Origin: Mycolicibacterium brisbanense
GTDB taxonomy: Bacteria; Actinomycetota; Actinomycetes; Mycobacteriales; Mycobacteriaceae
DNA: 64,000 nt
Assembly (NCBI RefSeq): GCF_001570425.1
Contig: NZ_BCSX01000056.1
Location: 62,001-126,000, forward strand
Direction of reading: 5' to 3'
Below are positions 9,218 through 17,423 of the stretch, one piece after another. A program made the position numbers and the translations under genes. A model generated the notes under the pieces. The model had not been told where the DNA came from, searched no databases, and worked only from the letters and a program-made list of their open reading frames with translations. Position 1 is the first letter of the stretch. Each line of letters begins with the position of its first letter.

Positions 9218-9913
9218 GTGGCGGGTCGGGTGTTTCGATCGCCCGCAAACGGCGACAATGGCGTCATCGAACACCACACATTGGATGATCTCGTCGCCCG
9301 CGTCGTCGCACACGCCGCGGGCCCGGGCACGTCCGTCGTCGGCATCGCCGGTCCGCCCGGTGCCGGCAAGACGACGCTCGCCGAGGCGCTTGTGGCGGCG
9401 GCCGCCGCGCAGCTGGGGAGCGCGGCTGTCGTGCACGTGCCGATGGACGGGTTTCACCTCGCCGATGTCGAGCTGCGCCGCCTCGGCAGGCTGGCCCGCA
9501 AGGGTGCACCCGACACCTTCGACGCCGCCGGGTATGCGGCACTGCTGCACCGAATCCGCCGGACCCGGACCGAGGTGGTCTATGCACCGGCTTTCGAGCG
9601 GGATCTGGAGCAGCCCATCGCCGGAGCCATCGGGGTCGGGCCCCAGGCCCGGGTGGTCATCACCGAGGGGAACTACCTTCTGCTCGACGCACCGCCGTGG
9701 CGGGCGGTGGCGGCGGAGATCGACGAGATCTGGTACTGCACAGTCGATGACGCCGTACGGGTGCGACGACTTGTCGATCGCCACGTCAGGTTCGGCAAGC
9801 CCGCAGAGGCGGCACGCCGCTGGGTGCGGGAGGTCGATGAGCCCAACGCCCGACTGGTCGCCGCCACCGCGAACCGCGCAGCCGGGGTCGTCAGCCTCGA
9901 CATGCCACGATGA
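9218..9913 (+). CDS. P-loop nucleoside/nucleotide kinase-like protein (uridine kinase/PanK fold)
   Basis: 231 residues with a Walker A motif GPPGAGKTT near residue 45, then HVPMDGFHLADVEL (the DGFH segment seen in the uridine kinase/pantothenate kinase/phosphoribulokinase superfamily), ITEGNYLLLD and the lid RHVRFGKPAEAARRWV. It should phosphorylate a small hydroxyl substrate with ATP in the cytoplasm. Starts at GTG 9218 or GTG 9230 are both possible. A LacI-type regulator starts 4 bases after its stop, so a sugar or nucleoside substrate is reasonable, but the neighbours do not identify it. Confidence 0.75.
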   Translation: MAGRVFRSPANGDNGVIEHHTLDDLVARVVAHAAGPGTSVVGIAGPPGAGKTTLAEALVAAAAAQLGSAAVVHVPMDGFHLADVELRRLGRLARKGAPDTFDAAGYAALLHRIRRTRTEVVYAPAFERDLEQPIAGAIGVGPQARVVITEGNYLLLDAPPWRAVAAEIDEIWYCTVDDAVRVRRLVDRHVRFGKPAEAARRWVREVDEPNARLVAATANRAAGVVSLDMPR

Positions 9914-9917
9914 CATC

Positions 9918-10898
9918 GTGAGCAGCGCCAGACCGACCAAAGCCGACGTCGCCCGGCTGGCCAAGGTTTCCACCGCGACAGTCAGCTATGTCCTGAACAA
10001 CGTTGAAGGGCAGCGCATCTCGGAGCAGACCCGGGCCGCGGTGCGCAGTGCCGCCGCCGAACTGGGGTACCGCCCGAACCTCGCGGCCCGCAATCTCGCG
10101 GTCGGTGGCAGCGGGGTCGTGCTCTACGTCGTCGGTCGACTGTCGTTGGGCAATCTGCCGATCGAGGTCGGCAGCAAGCTAACCACCGCACTGGCGCGTC
10201 ACGGGGTGGTGCTATCCCTGCAGTTCGAGACCGACGACGACCGTAATGTGGTGGACGCCATCGCCGATCTGAATCCGATGGCCGTCACCAGCACGTTCCC
10301 GCTGACCGGCGCTGCGCTGGCTGCGGTGACCGCGGCGGGCATACCGCAGATCCACCTGGGCAGTTCGCAATTGCACGCGATCGGCGAGCTGGACCGCAGC
10401 ATCGGCGAGATGCGGGTCGGGCACCTGACGGAGCGTGGACATTCGCGGTTGGCGTTCGCCTACACCACCGAGGAGGAGCTGCGGCCGCTCGGCGACTACT
10501 GGCTCGTCGGGTTGCGTGCCGCGGCCGAGCGGCGTGCACTACCCGAGATCGAGGTCGCGAGTTTCGCGGCGGACGGATCGAACGCCGCGGACATCGTCGC
10601 CGGGTGGGCCGCGGCGGGGGTGACGGCGGTCTGTGCCCAGAGCGACGAGACGGCGTTCGTGGTGCTGCATGGTCTGCGTCGGGCCGGTCTGCGGTGCCCG
10701 CAGGACATGGCGGTGATCGGGGTGAACGCCATCGACTTGGGCGCGGTGAGCTTCCCGCCGCTGACGTCGGTCGCGTTCGACGCGAAGGCGATCGTCGACG
10801 TGGCGGTCGCGGCGATGATGTCCGAGCTGGGCTATCCCACCGACGTGGAGCCGAGCAGTGCGGGCGTGGCGATGCTGATCGAGCGCGACTCCACCTGA
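9918..10898 (+). CDS. LacI-family transcriptional regulator
   Basis: 326 residues from a GTG at 9918. The frame stays open far upstream through the antisense of the peptidase gene, but the GTG places the LacI helix-turn-helix at the N-terminus as in the family: TKADVARLAKVSTATVSYVLNNVEG, then the hinge helix with ELGYRPN and LAARNLA. The rest is the periplasmic-binding-protein-like effector domain with AVIGVNAIDLGAVSFPPLTSV near the C-terminus. It is co-transcribed with the kinase-like gene and probably represses that unit in response to a sugar or nucleoside; the ligand is unknown. Confidence 0.85.
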   Translation: MSSARPTKADVARLAKVSTATVSYVLNNVEGQRISEQTRAAVRSAAAELGYRPNLAARNLAVGGSGVVLYVVGRLSLGNLPIEVGSKLTTALARHGVVLSLQFETDDDRNVVDAIADLNPMAVTSTFPLTGAALAAVTAAGIPQIHLGSSQLHAIGELDRSIGEMRVGHLTERGHSRLAFAYTTEEELRPLGDYWLVGLRAAAERRALPEIEVASFAADGSNAADIVAGWAAAGVTAVCAQSDETAFVVLHGLRRAGLRCPQDMAVIGVNAIDLGAVSFPPLTSVAFDAKAIVDVAVAAMMSELGYPTDVEPSSAGVAMLIERDST

Positions 10899-10956
10899 CG
10901 CTCTGGACATGTCATGGTGAATGGGCGATGCTACTTACGCGCATAACCATCGCTAT

Positions 10957-10982
10957 GTAAACTATGTTCTCGTAAACCGAGA
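10957..10982 (+). promoter_or_regulatory. Promoter/operator region of the P450 gene (degenerate GAGAAC-N3-GTTCTC)
   Basis: GTAAAC-TAT-GTTCTC at 10957-10971 matches the recurring palindrome with a perfect right half and 4 of 6 in the left half. TATGTT inside it (10963-10968) fits a TANNNT -10. It is followed by a perfect inverted repeat TCTCG-TAAAC-CGAGA at 10968-10982, just before the ribosome site and the GTG at 10994. Confidence 0.4.
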
Positions 10983-10993
10983 GGTGTATTTCC

Positions 10994-12199
10994 GTGACAG
11001 CGAGTGCGACCCAGAAGGTGTACTTCGACCCCTACGACGTCGAGATCAACGCCAATCCGTATCCCACGTTCGCCCGGCTGCGCGACGAAGCGCCGCTGTA
11101 CTACAACGAGCAGCATGACTTCTACGCGCTGAGCCGGTTTGCCGACGTCAACAAGGCGCTCGTCGACCATGAGACCTTCAGTTCGGCCCGCGGCGCCATC
11201 ATCGAGCTGATCAAGGCCAACATCGACATCCCTTCGGGCGCACTGATCTTCGAGGATCCGCCGATCCACGACATCCACCGCAAGCTGCTGGCCCGCATGT
11301 TCACTCCCCGCAAGATCAATGCGCTCGAGCCGAAGATTCGTGAGTTCTGCGCGCAGTCCCTCGACCCGCTTGTGGGCGCGGGCAGGTTCGACTTCATCAC
11401 CGACTTCGGAGCCATGATGCCGATGCGCATGATCAGCGCGCTGCTGGGCATTCCGGAGGGCGATCAGGAGATGATCCGAGACCACGGCAACGAGCAGCTG
11501 AGGACCGAGGCGGGCCAGCCCATGAAGGCCGCCAAGGAAGGGCTGGTCGACGGGTCGATCTTCGAGGCCTACATCGACTGGCGCAAGGACAACCCGTCCG
11601 ATGACATCATGACCGACCTGCTCAACGTCGACTTCACCGACGAGCATGGCGTCACCCGCAAGCTCACCCGCGAGGAACTACTGATCTACATCAATGTGGT
11701 GGCGGGAGCGGGCAACGAGACCACCACGCGGCTGATCGGCTGGGCGGCAAAGGTTTTGGCCGAGCATCCGGACCAGCGGCGACAACTCGTCGAGAACCCG
11801 GGGCTGATCCCGCAGGCGGTGGAGGAGCTGCTGCGCTTCGAGCCGCCCGCCCCGCATGTGGCCCGGTACGTGACCCGCGACGTGGAGTTCTACGGTCAGA
11901 CCGTGCCCGAGGGCAGCGTGATGATGCTGCTGATCGGCGCGGCGGTCCGCGACAGCCGCCAATTCCCGCCCGACGGTGAGGTTTTCGACATCCACCGCGA
12001 ACAGCGTCAGCACCTGGCGTTCAGCGTCGGCACCCACTACTGCCTGGGTTCGGCGCTGGCCCGGCTGGAGGGCCGCATCGCGCTCGAGGAGATCCTCAAG
12101 CGCTTCCCGGTGTGGGAGGTGGACCTGGACAACGCCGCGTTGTCACCGACTTCCACGGTGCGCGGCTGGGATTCCATGCCCGCCTTCGTGGCGATCTAG
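10994..12199 (+). CDS. Cytochrome P450
   Basis: A 401-residue soluble bacterial P450. It has the I-helix oxygen-activation motif AGAGNETT, the K-helix ExxR in EELLRFEPP, and the haem-binding loop FSVGTHYCLGSALAR with the Cys ligand. It needs a ferredoxin and reductase; the closest ferredoxins in the window are the 2Fe-2S protein at 18457 and the 3Fe-4S protein at 39898. The start is GTG with GAGAGG upstream. Its stop codon shares a CTAG with the stop of the convergent gene on the minus strand. It is the leftmost gene with the regulon-type operator, so it is probably the first hydroxylating enzyme of this catabolic region. Substrate and CYP family not assigned. Confidence 0.88.
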   Translation: MTASATQKVYFDPYDVEINANPYPTFARLRDEAPLYYNEQHDFYALSRFADVNKALVDHETFSSARGAIIELIKANIDIPSGALIFEDPPIHDIHRKLLARMFTPRKINALEPKIREFCAQSLDPLVGAGRFDFITDFGAMMPMRMISALLGIPEGDQEMIRDHGNEQLRTEAGQPMKAAKEGLVDGSIFEAYIDWRKDNPSDDIMTDLLNVDFTDEHGVTRKLTREELLIYINVVAGAGNETTTRLIGWAAKVLAEHPDQRRQLVENPGLIPQAVEELLRFEPPAPHVARYVTRDVEFYGQTVPEGSVMMLLIGAAVRDSRQFPPDGEVFDIHREQRQHLAFSVGTHYCLGSALARLEGRIALEEILKRFPVWEVDLDNAALSPTSTVRGWDSMPAFVAI

Positions 12200-12498
12200 T
12201 CGCTGGCGGGCAGCGGCTTCGCCTCCTTGAGATTCAGCACGGTGGTGCCGATCGACAGGGTGCCGGCGCCCGCCTTGGTGACCAGCACCTCGGCGCCGTC
12301 GTCGTCGACGTAGCGTTTGCCCATCAGATTCCCGTCGGCGAAAGCGGGGTCGAGCCTGGCGCCCGAATCCTTTTCGGCGTCAAGGGCGATCATCGGGACA
12401 CCGCCTGCGCGCAGATCATCGAGGCTCGCGGCGCTGCGCACCACGATCACCTGGGTGTCGCACACCTGGCTCTGCAGGCGGGTGCCGTTCTTGATCAT
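12196..12498 (-). CDS. Conserved-looking small protein of unknown function
   Basis: 100 residues. AAGGAG stands 6 bases before the ATG at 12498. I do not recognise a named domain. Visible features are an N-terminal SQVCDTQVIVVRSA strand with one Cys, an acidic central loop GKRYVDDDGAEVLV and a short beta-rich C-terminus (AGTLSIGTTVLNLKEAKP). It lies downstream of the acyl-CoA ligase on the same strand, 79 bases away, so it may be the last gene of the ligase transcript. The coding call rests on the ribosome site, codon pattern and clean tail-to-tail fit with the P450. Confidence 0.65.
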   Translation of the reverse strand: MIKNGTRLQSQVCDTQVIVVRSAASLDDLRAGGVPMIALDAEKDSGARLDPAFADGNLMGKRYVDDDGAEVLVTKAGAGTLSIGTTVLNLKEAKPLPASD

Positions 12499-12577
12499 GT
12501 TGGCTCCTTGGTGGTTGGGCTGCCTGGACGCGAATGTGAATCCGCTGCGAGATTCTGGCCGATTCTTCGCCGACGAT

Positions 12578-14083
12578 TCACGCTCGCGGAACGGGTGGTA
12601 CCGGCTGAAGCTCGTCGACGAGCTGGCGGCGCAGCACCTTGCCGGTGGCGTTGGTGGGTAGTTCGTCGCGGAACACCACCCGGTCGGGGGTGCGGGAACC
12701 GCGCAGTTGCGCACGCACGTGCTCCCGCAACTCGTCGGGATCGGGCGAAGCGCCTTCGGCAGGCACCACCACAGCGACGATGATCTGCCCCCACTGCGGA
12801 TCCTCCGGTCCCACCACGGCGACATCGCGCACCGCGGGATGCTCGACGAGCACATCCTCGATCTCGGCCGGGGCGATGTTCTCGCCGCCGCGGATGATGG
12901 TGTCGTCGGAGCGGCCGCCGATGAACAGGTAGCCGTCCTCGTCCAGCAGCGCAACGTCTTTGGTGGGAAACCAGCCTTCGGCGTCGAGCACCGAGCCGAT
13001 GTCGGTGTAGCGGCCGGAAACCTGTTCGCCCCGCACGAACAGCTCGCCGGTCTCGCCGGGGCCGAGTACGGTGCCGTCGCCGGCGCGGATCTGCACCTCG
13101 ATGCCTGGCACCACCTTGCCCACCGATCCGAGCCGCCGGGCCACGGCCGGGTCGTCGCTGGCCGCCGCCGCACGGTGGTCCTCGGGGCCCAGAACGGCGA
13201 TGGTCGAACTGGTTTCGGTGAGTCCGTAGGCGTTGACGAACCCGACGTCGGGCAGCAGCTGCAACGCCTTGCGGACCAACGGCAATGCGACCTTGGAACC
13301 GCCGTAGGCCAGATTGCGCAGCGTCGTCAGTGTGCTGTCGGACGCCTCGAGGGCGGTGACGATGCGGTCCAGCATGGTCGGCACGACGGTCGCGGTGGTC
13401 ACGCCCTCGGACCGCGCCAGCTCGACCCAGCGATTCGCGTCGAAGGTCCGCAGGTACACCATCTTGCGGCCGGCGTAGAGATTCGACATTGCTGCCCCGA
13501 CGCCGGCGATGTGATATGGCGGTACGCAGATCAGTGCGGCGTCTTCCGGTGCGGCCGAGTCGAATTCGACTGTCCCGGTGATGTAGCTGGTGAGGTTGTT
13601 GTGGGTGAGCTCGACGGCCTTGGGACGCGACGTGGTGCCGGAGGTGAACAGCACCACCGCGACGGCGTCGGGATCGACGAATTCCGATACGGGCTCGGAC
13701 TGGCCGGCCGCGGCGAGGAACTCCTCGGAGGTGACGACCTGTTTGCCTGCACCGGCCACGATGTCGGCATACTCGGCGTCGGCGACGACGAGCGGTTCGG
13801 CAAGCCGGTCGATGAGTTCGCGCAGACCGTCGGCGCTGAGTCGGTAGTTGAGCGGGGTGAACGGCACTCCGGCGCGCGCAGAGGCGAACAGTAAAAGGGG
13901 CAGGAGCGCGCCGCCGGTGCCGACGTAGGCCACGTGGGCCGCGCGGGACGCCGCGATGACGCCCGCGCCTCCGTCGGCCAGAGCGCTCAATTCCCCAGCG
14001 GTGAGGCGGATATCGTCGGATACCACCGCGGTGCGGTCCGGGTTGCCCGAGGCCGCCATCTCCAGCAGCAGCGAAATGCTCAT
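12578..14083 (-). CDS. AMP-forming acyl-CoA synthetase (FadD-like)
   Basis: 501 residues of the ANL superfamily, activating a carboxylic acid to its CoA thioester through an acyl-adenylate. It has the P-loop FTSGTTSRPKAVELTH, the core YGLTETSS, the hinge region SDDTIIRGGENIAPAEIE and the C-terminal lysine motif LPTNATGKVLRR. The ATG at 14083 overlaps the TGA of a 49-codon ORF upstream (ATGA), which argues for translational coupling. It is divergent from the B12-dependent mutase operon, and both promoters carry the same 26-bp repeat, so ligase and mutase probably act on one pathway: activation followed by carbon-skeleton rearrangement. Acid specificity unknown. Confidence 0.9.
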   Translation of the reverse strand: MSISLLLEMAASGNPDRTAVVSDDIRLTAGELSALADGGAGVIAASRAAHVAYVGTGGALLPLLLFASARAGVPFTPLNYRLSADGLRELIDRLAEPLVVADAEYADIVAGAGKQVVTSEEFLAAAGQSEPVSEFVDPDAVAVVLFTSGTTSRPKAVELTHNNLTSYITGTVEFDSAAPEDAALICVPPYHIAGVGAAMSNLYAGRKMVYLRTFDANRWVELARSEGVTTATVVPTMLDRIVTALEASDSTLTTLRNLAYGGSKVALPLVRKALQLLPDVGFVNAYGLTETSSTIAVLGPEDHRAAAASDDPAVARRLGSVGKVVPGIEVQIRAGDGTVLGPGETGELFVRGEQVSGRYTDIGSVLDAEGWFPTKDVALLDEDGYLFIGGRSDDTIIRGGENIAPAEIEDVLVEHPAVRDVAVVGPEDPQWGQIIVAVVVPAEGASPDPDELREHVRAQLRGSRTPDRVVFRDELPTNATGKVLRRQLVDELQPVPPVPRA

Positions 14084-14229
14084 AGGCCCTGACTCGGTGC
14101 GTCGGCGAAGAGATCGATGATCGCATCCTGCTCGCCCCGGTAACGGGACAGGTGGACGGCGGCGGTCGCGATGTGGGCCTCTGGCCATAGGTGGCTGAAA
14201 CCGGTGAATGACTGCTGTTGGCTGGGCAT
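14080..14229 (-). CDS. 49-residue ORF coupled to the acyl-CoA ligase
   Basis: A small gene too short for routine calling. GAGGAGG lies about 4 bases before its ATG (14229) and its TGA overlaps the ATG of the ligase (ATGA), a classic coupled arrangement. The product is soluble and mixed, with SHLWPEAHIATAAVHLSRY and an acidic C-terminus DAIIDLFADAP. No family recognised. It may be a real micro-protein or a leader ORF that couples translation of the ligase. Confidence 0.6.
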   Translation of the reverse strand: MPSQQQSFTGFSHLWPEAHIATAAVHLSRYRGEQDAIIDLFADAPSQGL

Positions 14230-14260
14230 GGGCCTCCTCGCGCACTGCCAGTCCTCTGAT

Positions 14261-14290
14261 GGTATTGCCATTCTCATTTTTAGCAAGTCG
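14261..14290. repeat. Copy 1 of a promoter-associated direct repeat with ATTCTCA half-site
   Basis: Bases 14261-14286 (GGTATTGCCATTCTCATTTT then TAGCAA) recur at 14371-14396 with two changes, 110 bases away in the same orientation. ATTCTC at 14270-14275 is the right half of the palindrome found before many operons here. Read on the minus strand, TTGCTA and TACCAT about 16 bases apart overlap the repeat and could be the -35/-10 of the ligase transcript. Confidence 0.5.
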
Positions 14291-14370
14291 CGTAATCGCG
14301 GCGTGATGCCGGTGGGCTGGGCGCGATCGGGGCGCCTCATGGCACTGCACGGGGGCAATTTCCTTGAGGC

Positions 14371-14411
14371 GGTATTGGCATTCTCATTTTTCGCAAGTAC
14401 GTTATCCACTG
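14371..14411 (+). promoter_or_regulatory. Promoter of the mutase operon with copy 2 of the direct repeat
   Basis: TTGGCA at 14375-14380, 17 bases, then TACGTT at 14398-14403 form a good promoter whose start would fall at or next to the ATG at 14412, so the transcript is probably leaderless. The half-site ATTCTC (14380-14385) sits at the -35 edge and in the spacer, where a bound repressor would block polymerase. Confidence 0.55.
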
Positions 14412-15989
14412 ATGAGCGATGACGTACAGACCCCGTCGGGCATCCCGCTGGCGCCCGTGTACGGACCGGAGGACCGGTCCGGCGAGCCACCGGCGCCGGG
14501 TGCCTATCCGTTCACCCGTGGCAACTTTGCTTCCGGATACCGCGGCAAGACCTGGACTTTCCGGCAGTACTCCGGCTTCGGCACCGCCGAGGAGTCCAAC
14601 CGCCGATACCGCTACCTGCTCGACCAGGGCGGAACAGGCCTGTCCGTGGCGCTGGACTTGCCCACCCAATGTGGCTACGACTCCGACGACGACGAGTACG
14701 GAGAAGAGGTCGGCCGTGTGGGTGTCGCCGTGGACACCCTTGCCGATGCCGAGATCCTGTTCGACGGCATCCCGCTGGACGCGATCAGCACGAGCTTCAC
14801 CATCAACGGCACCGCTGCGATTCTGTTGGCCTTCTACGTCGCCGCGGCCGAACGCAGGGGCGTGCCGCGCGCAAAGCTCACCGGAACCATCCAGAACGAC
14901 ATCCTCAAGGAGTACGCGTCGCGTGGCACCTGGATCTGGCCACCGGAACCGTCACTGCGGCTGATCGCCGACACCATCGAGTTCTGCGCGGCCGAGGTGC
15001 CGCGGTTCAATGCGATCTCGGTGGCCGGGGCCCACTTCCGCGACGCCGGAGCCAACGCGGTACAGGAGATGGCCTTCACCCTGGCCGATGGCGTCACGTA
15101 CTGCGACACGGTGGTCGAGCGCGGCCGGATGAGCATCGACAAGTTCGCCCCGCAGATCTCGTTCTTCTTCTACACCCACGGCGACTTCTTCGAGGAAATC
15201 GCCAAATACCGTGCAGGCAGACGGCGGTGGGCCACCATCGTGCGGGAACGCTACGGCGCCACGACCGACAAGGCGTCGATGTTCCGATTCGGATGTGTGT
15301 CCGGCGGTGCCTCGTTGTACGCCCCGCAGGCGCAGAACAACCTGGTGCGCGTCGCCTACGAAGCTCTCGCGTCGGTGCTCGGCGGCGTGCAGTCGATGTT
15401 CACCGCGGCGTGGGACGAGCCGTTTGCGCTGCCCAGCGAGGAATCCGCGACGCTGGCCCTGCGCACCCAGCAGATCCTGGCCTACGAGACCGGCGTCACC
15501 AAAGTTGCCGATCCGCTGGGTGGTTCGTACTTCGTCGAAGCCCTGACCGATGCCACCGAGGCCAAGATCATCGACATCATGTCCGATCTGGAGGCGCACG
15601 GCGGCATGGTGCGCTGCATCGAAGACGGCTATCTGCAGGGCCTGATCGCCGACGAGGCCTTCAAGATTCACAACGAGATCGAGTCGGGCGAGCGGCCGGT
15701 TGTCGGGGTCAACAGGTTTGTCGTCGACGAGCCGGCTCCGGACCTCGCGACCTACGAGCTCGACGCCGAAGGGCGCGACCTGCAGCTCAAACGGCTCAGC
15801 AAGGTCAAGGCCGAACGGGATGCGGCAGCGGTCGCGGAAAGTCTTGCCGCGCTCAAGCGCTCCGCGGAAGGGACCGACAATCTGATGCACAAGCTGATCG
15901 ACTGCGCCAACGCGTATTGCACGGTGGGGGAGATGGTCTCCGGGCTCAAAGAGGTGTGGGGCGAGTTCCGGCAGCCGGTGGTGTTCTAG
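14412..15989 (+). CDS. B12-dependent acyl-CoA mutase, large (substrate-binding) subunit
   Basis: 525 residues of the methylmalonyl-CoA mutase family, without the C-terminal B12 domain, which is supplied by the next gene. Adenosylcobalamin-dependent carbon-skeleton rearrangement of a CoA ester. Conserved family stretches include YPFTRGNFASGY, WTFRQYSGFGTAEESN, GTIQNDILKEY and GVNRFV. Using the published Propionibacterium numbering, Tyr89, Gln197, Arg207 and His244 correspond to Tyr53, Gln161, Arg171 and His208 with exact spacing. Isobutyryl- and 2-hydroxyisobutyryl-CoA mutases have Phe or Ile and Gln instead of Tyr and Arg, so this enzyme keeps the carboxylate-binding type of pocket. The loop FGCVSGGASLY differs from the usual SQTSGWSL segment. 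A MeaB homologue lies 9 kb downstream. It is accessory in context; a housekeeping propionate role is unlikely. Confidence 0.85.
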   Translation: MSDDVQTPSGIPLAPVYGPEDRSGEPPAPGAYPFTRGNFASGYRGKTWTFRQYSGFGTAEESNRRYRYLLDQGGTGLSVALDLPTQCGYDSDDDEYGEEVGRVGVAVDTLADAEILFDGIPLDAISTSFTINGTAAILLAFYVAAAERRGVPRAKLTGTIQNDILKEYASRGTWIWPPEPSLRLIADTIEFCAAEVPRFNAISVAGAHFRDAGANAVQEMAFTLADGVTYCDTVVERGRMSIDKFAPQISFFFYTHGDFFEEIAKYRAGRRRWATIVRERYGATTDKASMFRFGCVSGGASLYAPQAQNNLVRVAYEALASVLGGVQSMFTAAWDEPFALPSEESATLALRTQQILAYETGVTKVADPLGGSYFVEALTDATEAKIIDIMSDLEAHGGMVRCIEDGYLQGLIADEAFKIHNEIESGERPVVGVNRFVVDEPAPDLATYELDAEGRDLQLKRLSKVKAERDAAAVAESLAALKRSAEGTDNLMHKLIDCANAYCTVGEMVSGLKEVWGEFRQPVVF

Positions 15990-15991
15990 GT

Positions 15992-16390
15992 ATGGCTACC
16001 CGAGTTCTTGTCGCCAAACCGGGGCTCGACGGCCATGACCGGGGCGCCAAGATCGTGGCGCGCACCCTGCGCGATGCCGGGTTCGAGGTCATCTACACCG
16101 GTATCCGGCAGCGCATCGAGGACATCGTATCCATCGCCTTGCAGGAAGACGTCGCGTTGGTGGGTCTTTCGATCCTCTCCGGGGCCCATGTCGCGCTCAC
16201 CGCTCGAACCGTCGAAGCGCTGCGGGCGGCCGACGCCGGCGACATCGCGGTCGTGGTCGGGGGCACCATCCCGCAGGGCGATGTGCAGAAACTGCTGGAT
16301 GCCGGTGCGGCAGCGGTGTTTCCGACCGGCACCGCACTCGAGGAGTTGGTGACCGAGGTTCGCGCGCTCACAGAGAAGGTTTCAGGCTGA
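15992..16390 (+). CDS. B12-binding small subunit of acyl-CoA mutase
   Basis: 132 residues comprising only the cobalamin-binding domain: DGHDRG (the DxHxxG motif with the cobalt-ligating His15), GLSILSGAH (SxL) and VVVGGTIP (GG). It starts 2 bases after the large-subunit stop and its TGA overlaps the next ATG, so the three genes are translated together. It should assemble with the large subunit into an active two-subunit mutase as in isobutyryl- and 2-hydroxyisobutyryl-CoA mutases. Confidence 0.9.
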   Translation: MATRVLVAKPGLDGHDRGAKIVARTLRDAGFEVIYTGIRQRIEDIVSIALQEDVALVGLSILSGAHVALTARTVEALRAADAGDIAVVVGGTIPQGDVQKLLDAGAAAVFPTGTALEELVTEVRALTEKVSG

Positions 16391-17346
16391 TGCGTCTTGG
16401 CGTCATGATCGGGGCGGAGCGCGGCGACATGGCGCGCAAGGTCTCCAAGCTGGTCTCCGATATTCGATGGGCCGAATCGGCGGGTCTGGACAGTGCGTGG
16501 ATGCCCCAGGTGCCCAACGACTTCGACTGTCTCACCATGGTCGCGTTGATGGCGGCGAACACGTCGCGCATCGAACTCGGCACCGCGGTGGTGCCCCTGC
16601 AGGCGCAGCATCCCGTTGCGTTGGCCCGCCAAGCCCTTTCGGTGCACGCCATGTCGGCGGGCCGGCTGGCCCTGGGCGTCGGCCCGTCACACCACTGGAT
16701 CATTCGCGACATGCTCGGGCTGCCCTACGAGAAGCCGGCCGCCTACACCCGCGACTATCTGCAGGTGTTGAACGCCGCGCTCGCCGGGCCGGGAGATGTT
16801 GACGTGGAAAACGATTCGTTCACGGTGCACAACCCCACGGCGCTCGGGGCGGATACGCCGATGCCGGTGCTGGTGTCCGCGCTGGGCCCGGTGATGCTGC
16901 AGATCGCCGGCGAGTACGCCGACGGCACGTCGCTGTGGATGGCCGACGAGAAAGCCATCGGCGAACACATCGCGCCGAGGATCACCAAGGCCGCCGCCGA
17001 CGCGGGTAGGCCTGCACCGCGCATCGTCGCAGGTATCCCGGTCACGCTGTGCGCCAACTCCGAGATCGAGACCGCCAAGGACCGGGCCAATCGCGTGCTG
17101 GCCGAGGCGGAGACATCGCCCAACTACCAGCGACTGCTGGACCGCGGGCAGGCCCGCAATGTCGGAGATCTGTGTGCGTCCGGTGACGAGGAGTCAATCC
17201 TGAAGCGGTTCAAGCGGTTCGCCGATGCCGGTGTCACGGACTTGTCGGTGCGGCTGTTGCCGATCGGAGAGACTCGTGACGAGTTGATCGCGTCGAAGCA
17301 CCGTACACGCGATGTGATCGCCGAACTCGCGAAGCGCCTGCGATGA
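16390..17346 (+). CDS. LLM-class F420-dependent oxidoreductase
   Basis: 318 residues with the luciferase-like TIM-barrel pattern: WAESAGLDSAWMPQ, RIELGTAVVPLQAQHP, LALGVGPSHHWI and a C-terminal VTDLSVRLLPIGE. In mycobacteria this subgroup usually uses coenzyme F420 rather than FMN. The ATG overlaps the stop of the mutase small subunit (ATGA), so it is in the mutase operon and may reduce or oxidise the mutase substrate or product. Exact reaction unknown. Confidence 0.8.
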   Translation: MRLGVMIGAERGDMARKVSKLVSDIRWAESAGLDSAWMPQVPNDFDCLTMVALMAANTSRIELGTAVVPLQAQHPVALARQALSVHAMSAGRLALGVGPSHHWIIRDMLGLPYEKPAAYTRDYLQVLNAALAGPGDVDVENDSFTVHNPTALGADTPMPVLVSALGPVMLQIAGEYADGTSLWMADEKAIGEHIAPRITKAAADAGRPAPRIVAGIPVTLCANSEIETAKDRANRVLAEAETSPNYQRLLDRGQARNVGDLCASGDEESILKRFKRFADAGVTDLSVRLLPIGETRDELIASKHRTRDVIAELAKRLR

Positions 17347-17409
17347 GTGCCGGCCCGCGCCGAAACTACGCTTTGTGGCGACTTTTCGGTCTTATCGCGG
17401 CAAAACCCG

Positions 17410-17423
17410 TAGTCTCGGCGACA
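17410..17423 (+). promoter_or_regulatory. Candidate -10 for a leaderless CoA-transferase transcript
   Basis: TAGTCT at 17410-17415 fits TANNNT and lies 7 bases before the ATG at 17423, which would give a leaderless mRNA. No convincing -35 and no copy of the regulon palindrome is seen. Confidence 0.35.

Noticed and set aside
8883..9917. Long N-terminal extension of the LacI regulator
   Set aside because: The open frame runs antisense through the peptidase gene and across the kinase; the GTG at 9918 gives a normal LacI N-terminus.
14412..16390. Isobutyryl-CoA or 2-hydroxyisobutyryl-CoA mutase
   Set aside because: The two-subunit layout fits, but the pocket residues are Tyr53 and Arg171, not Phe or Ile with Gln.
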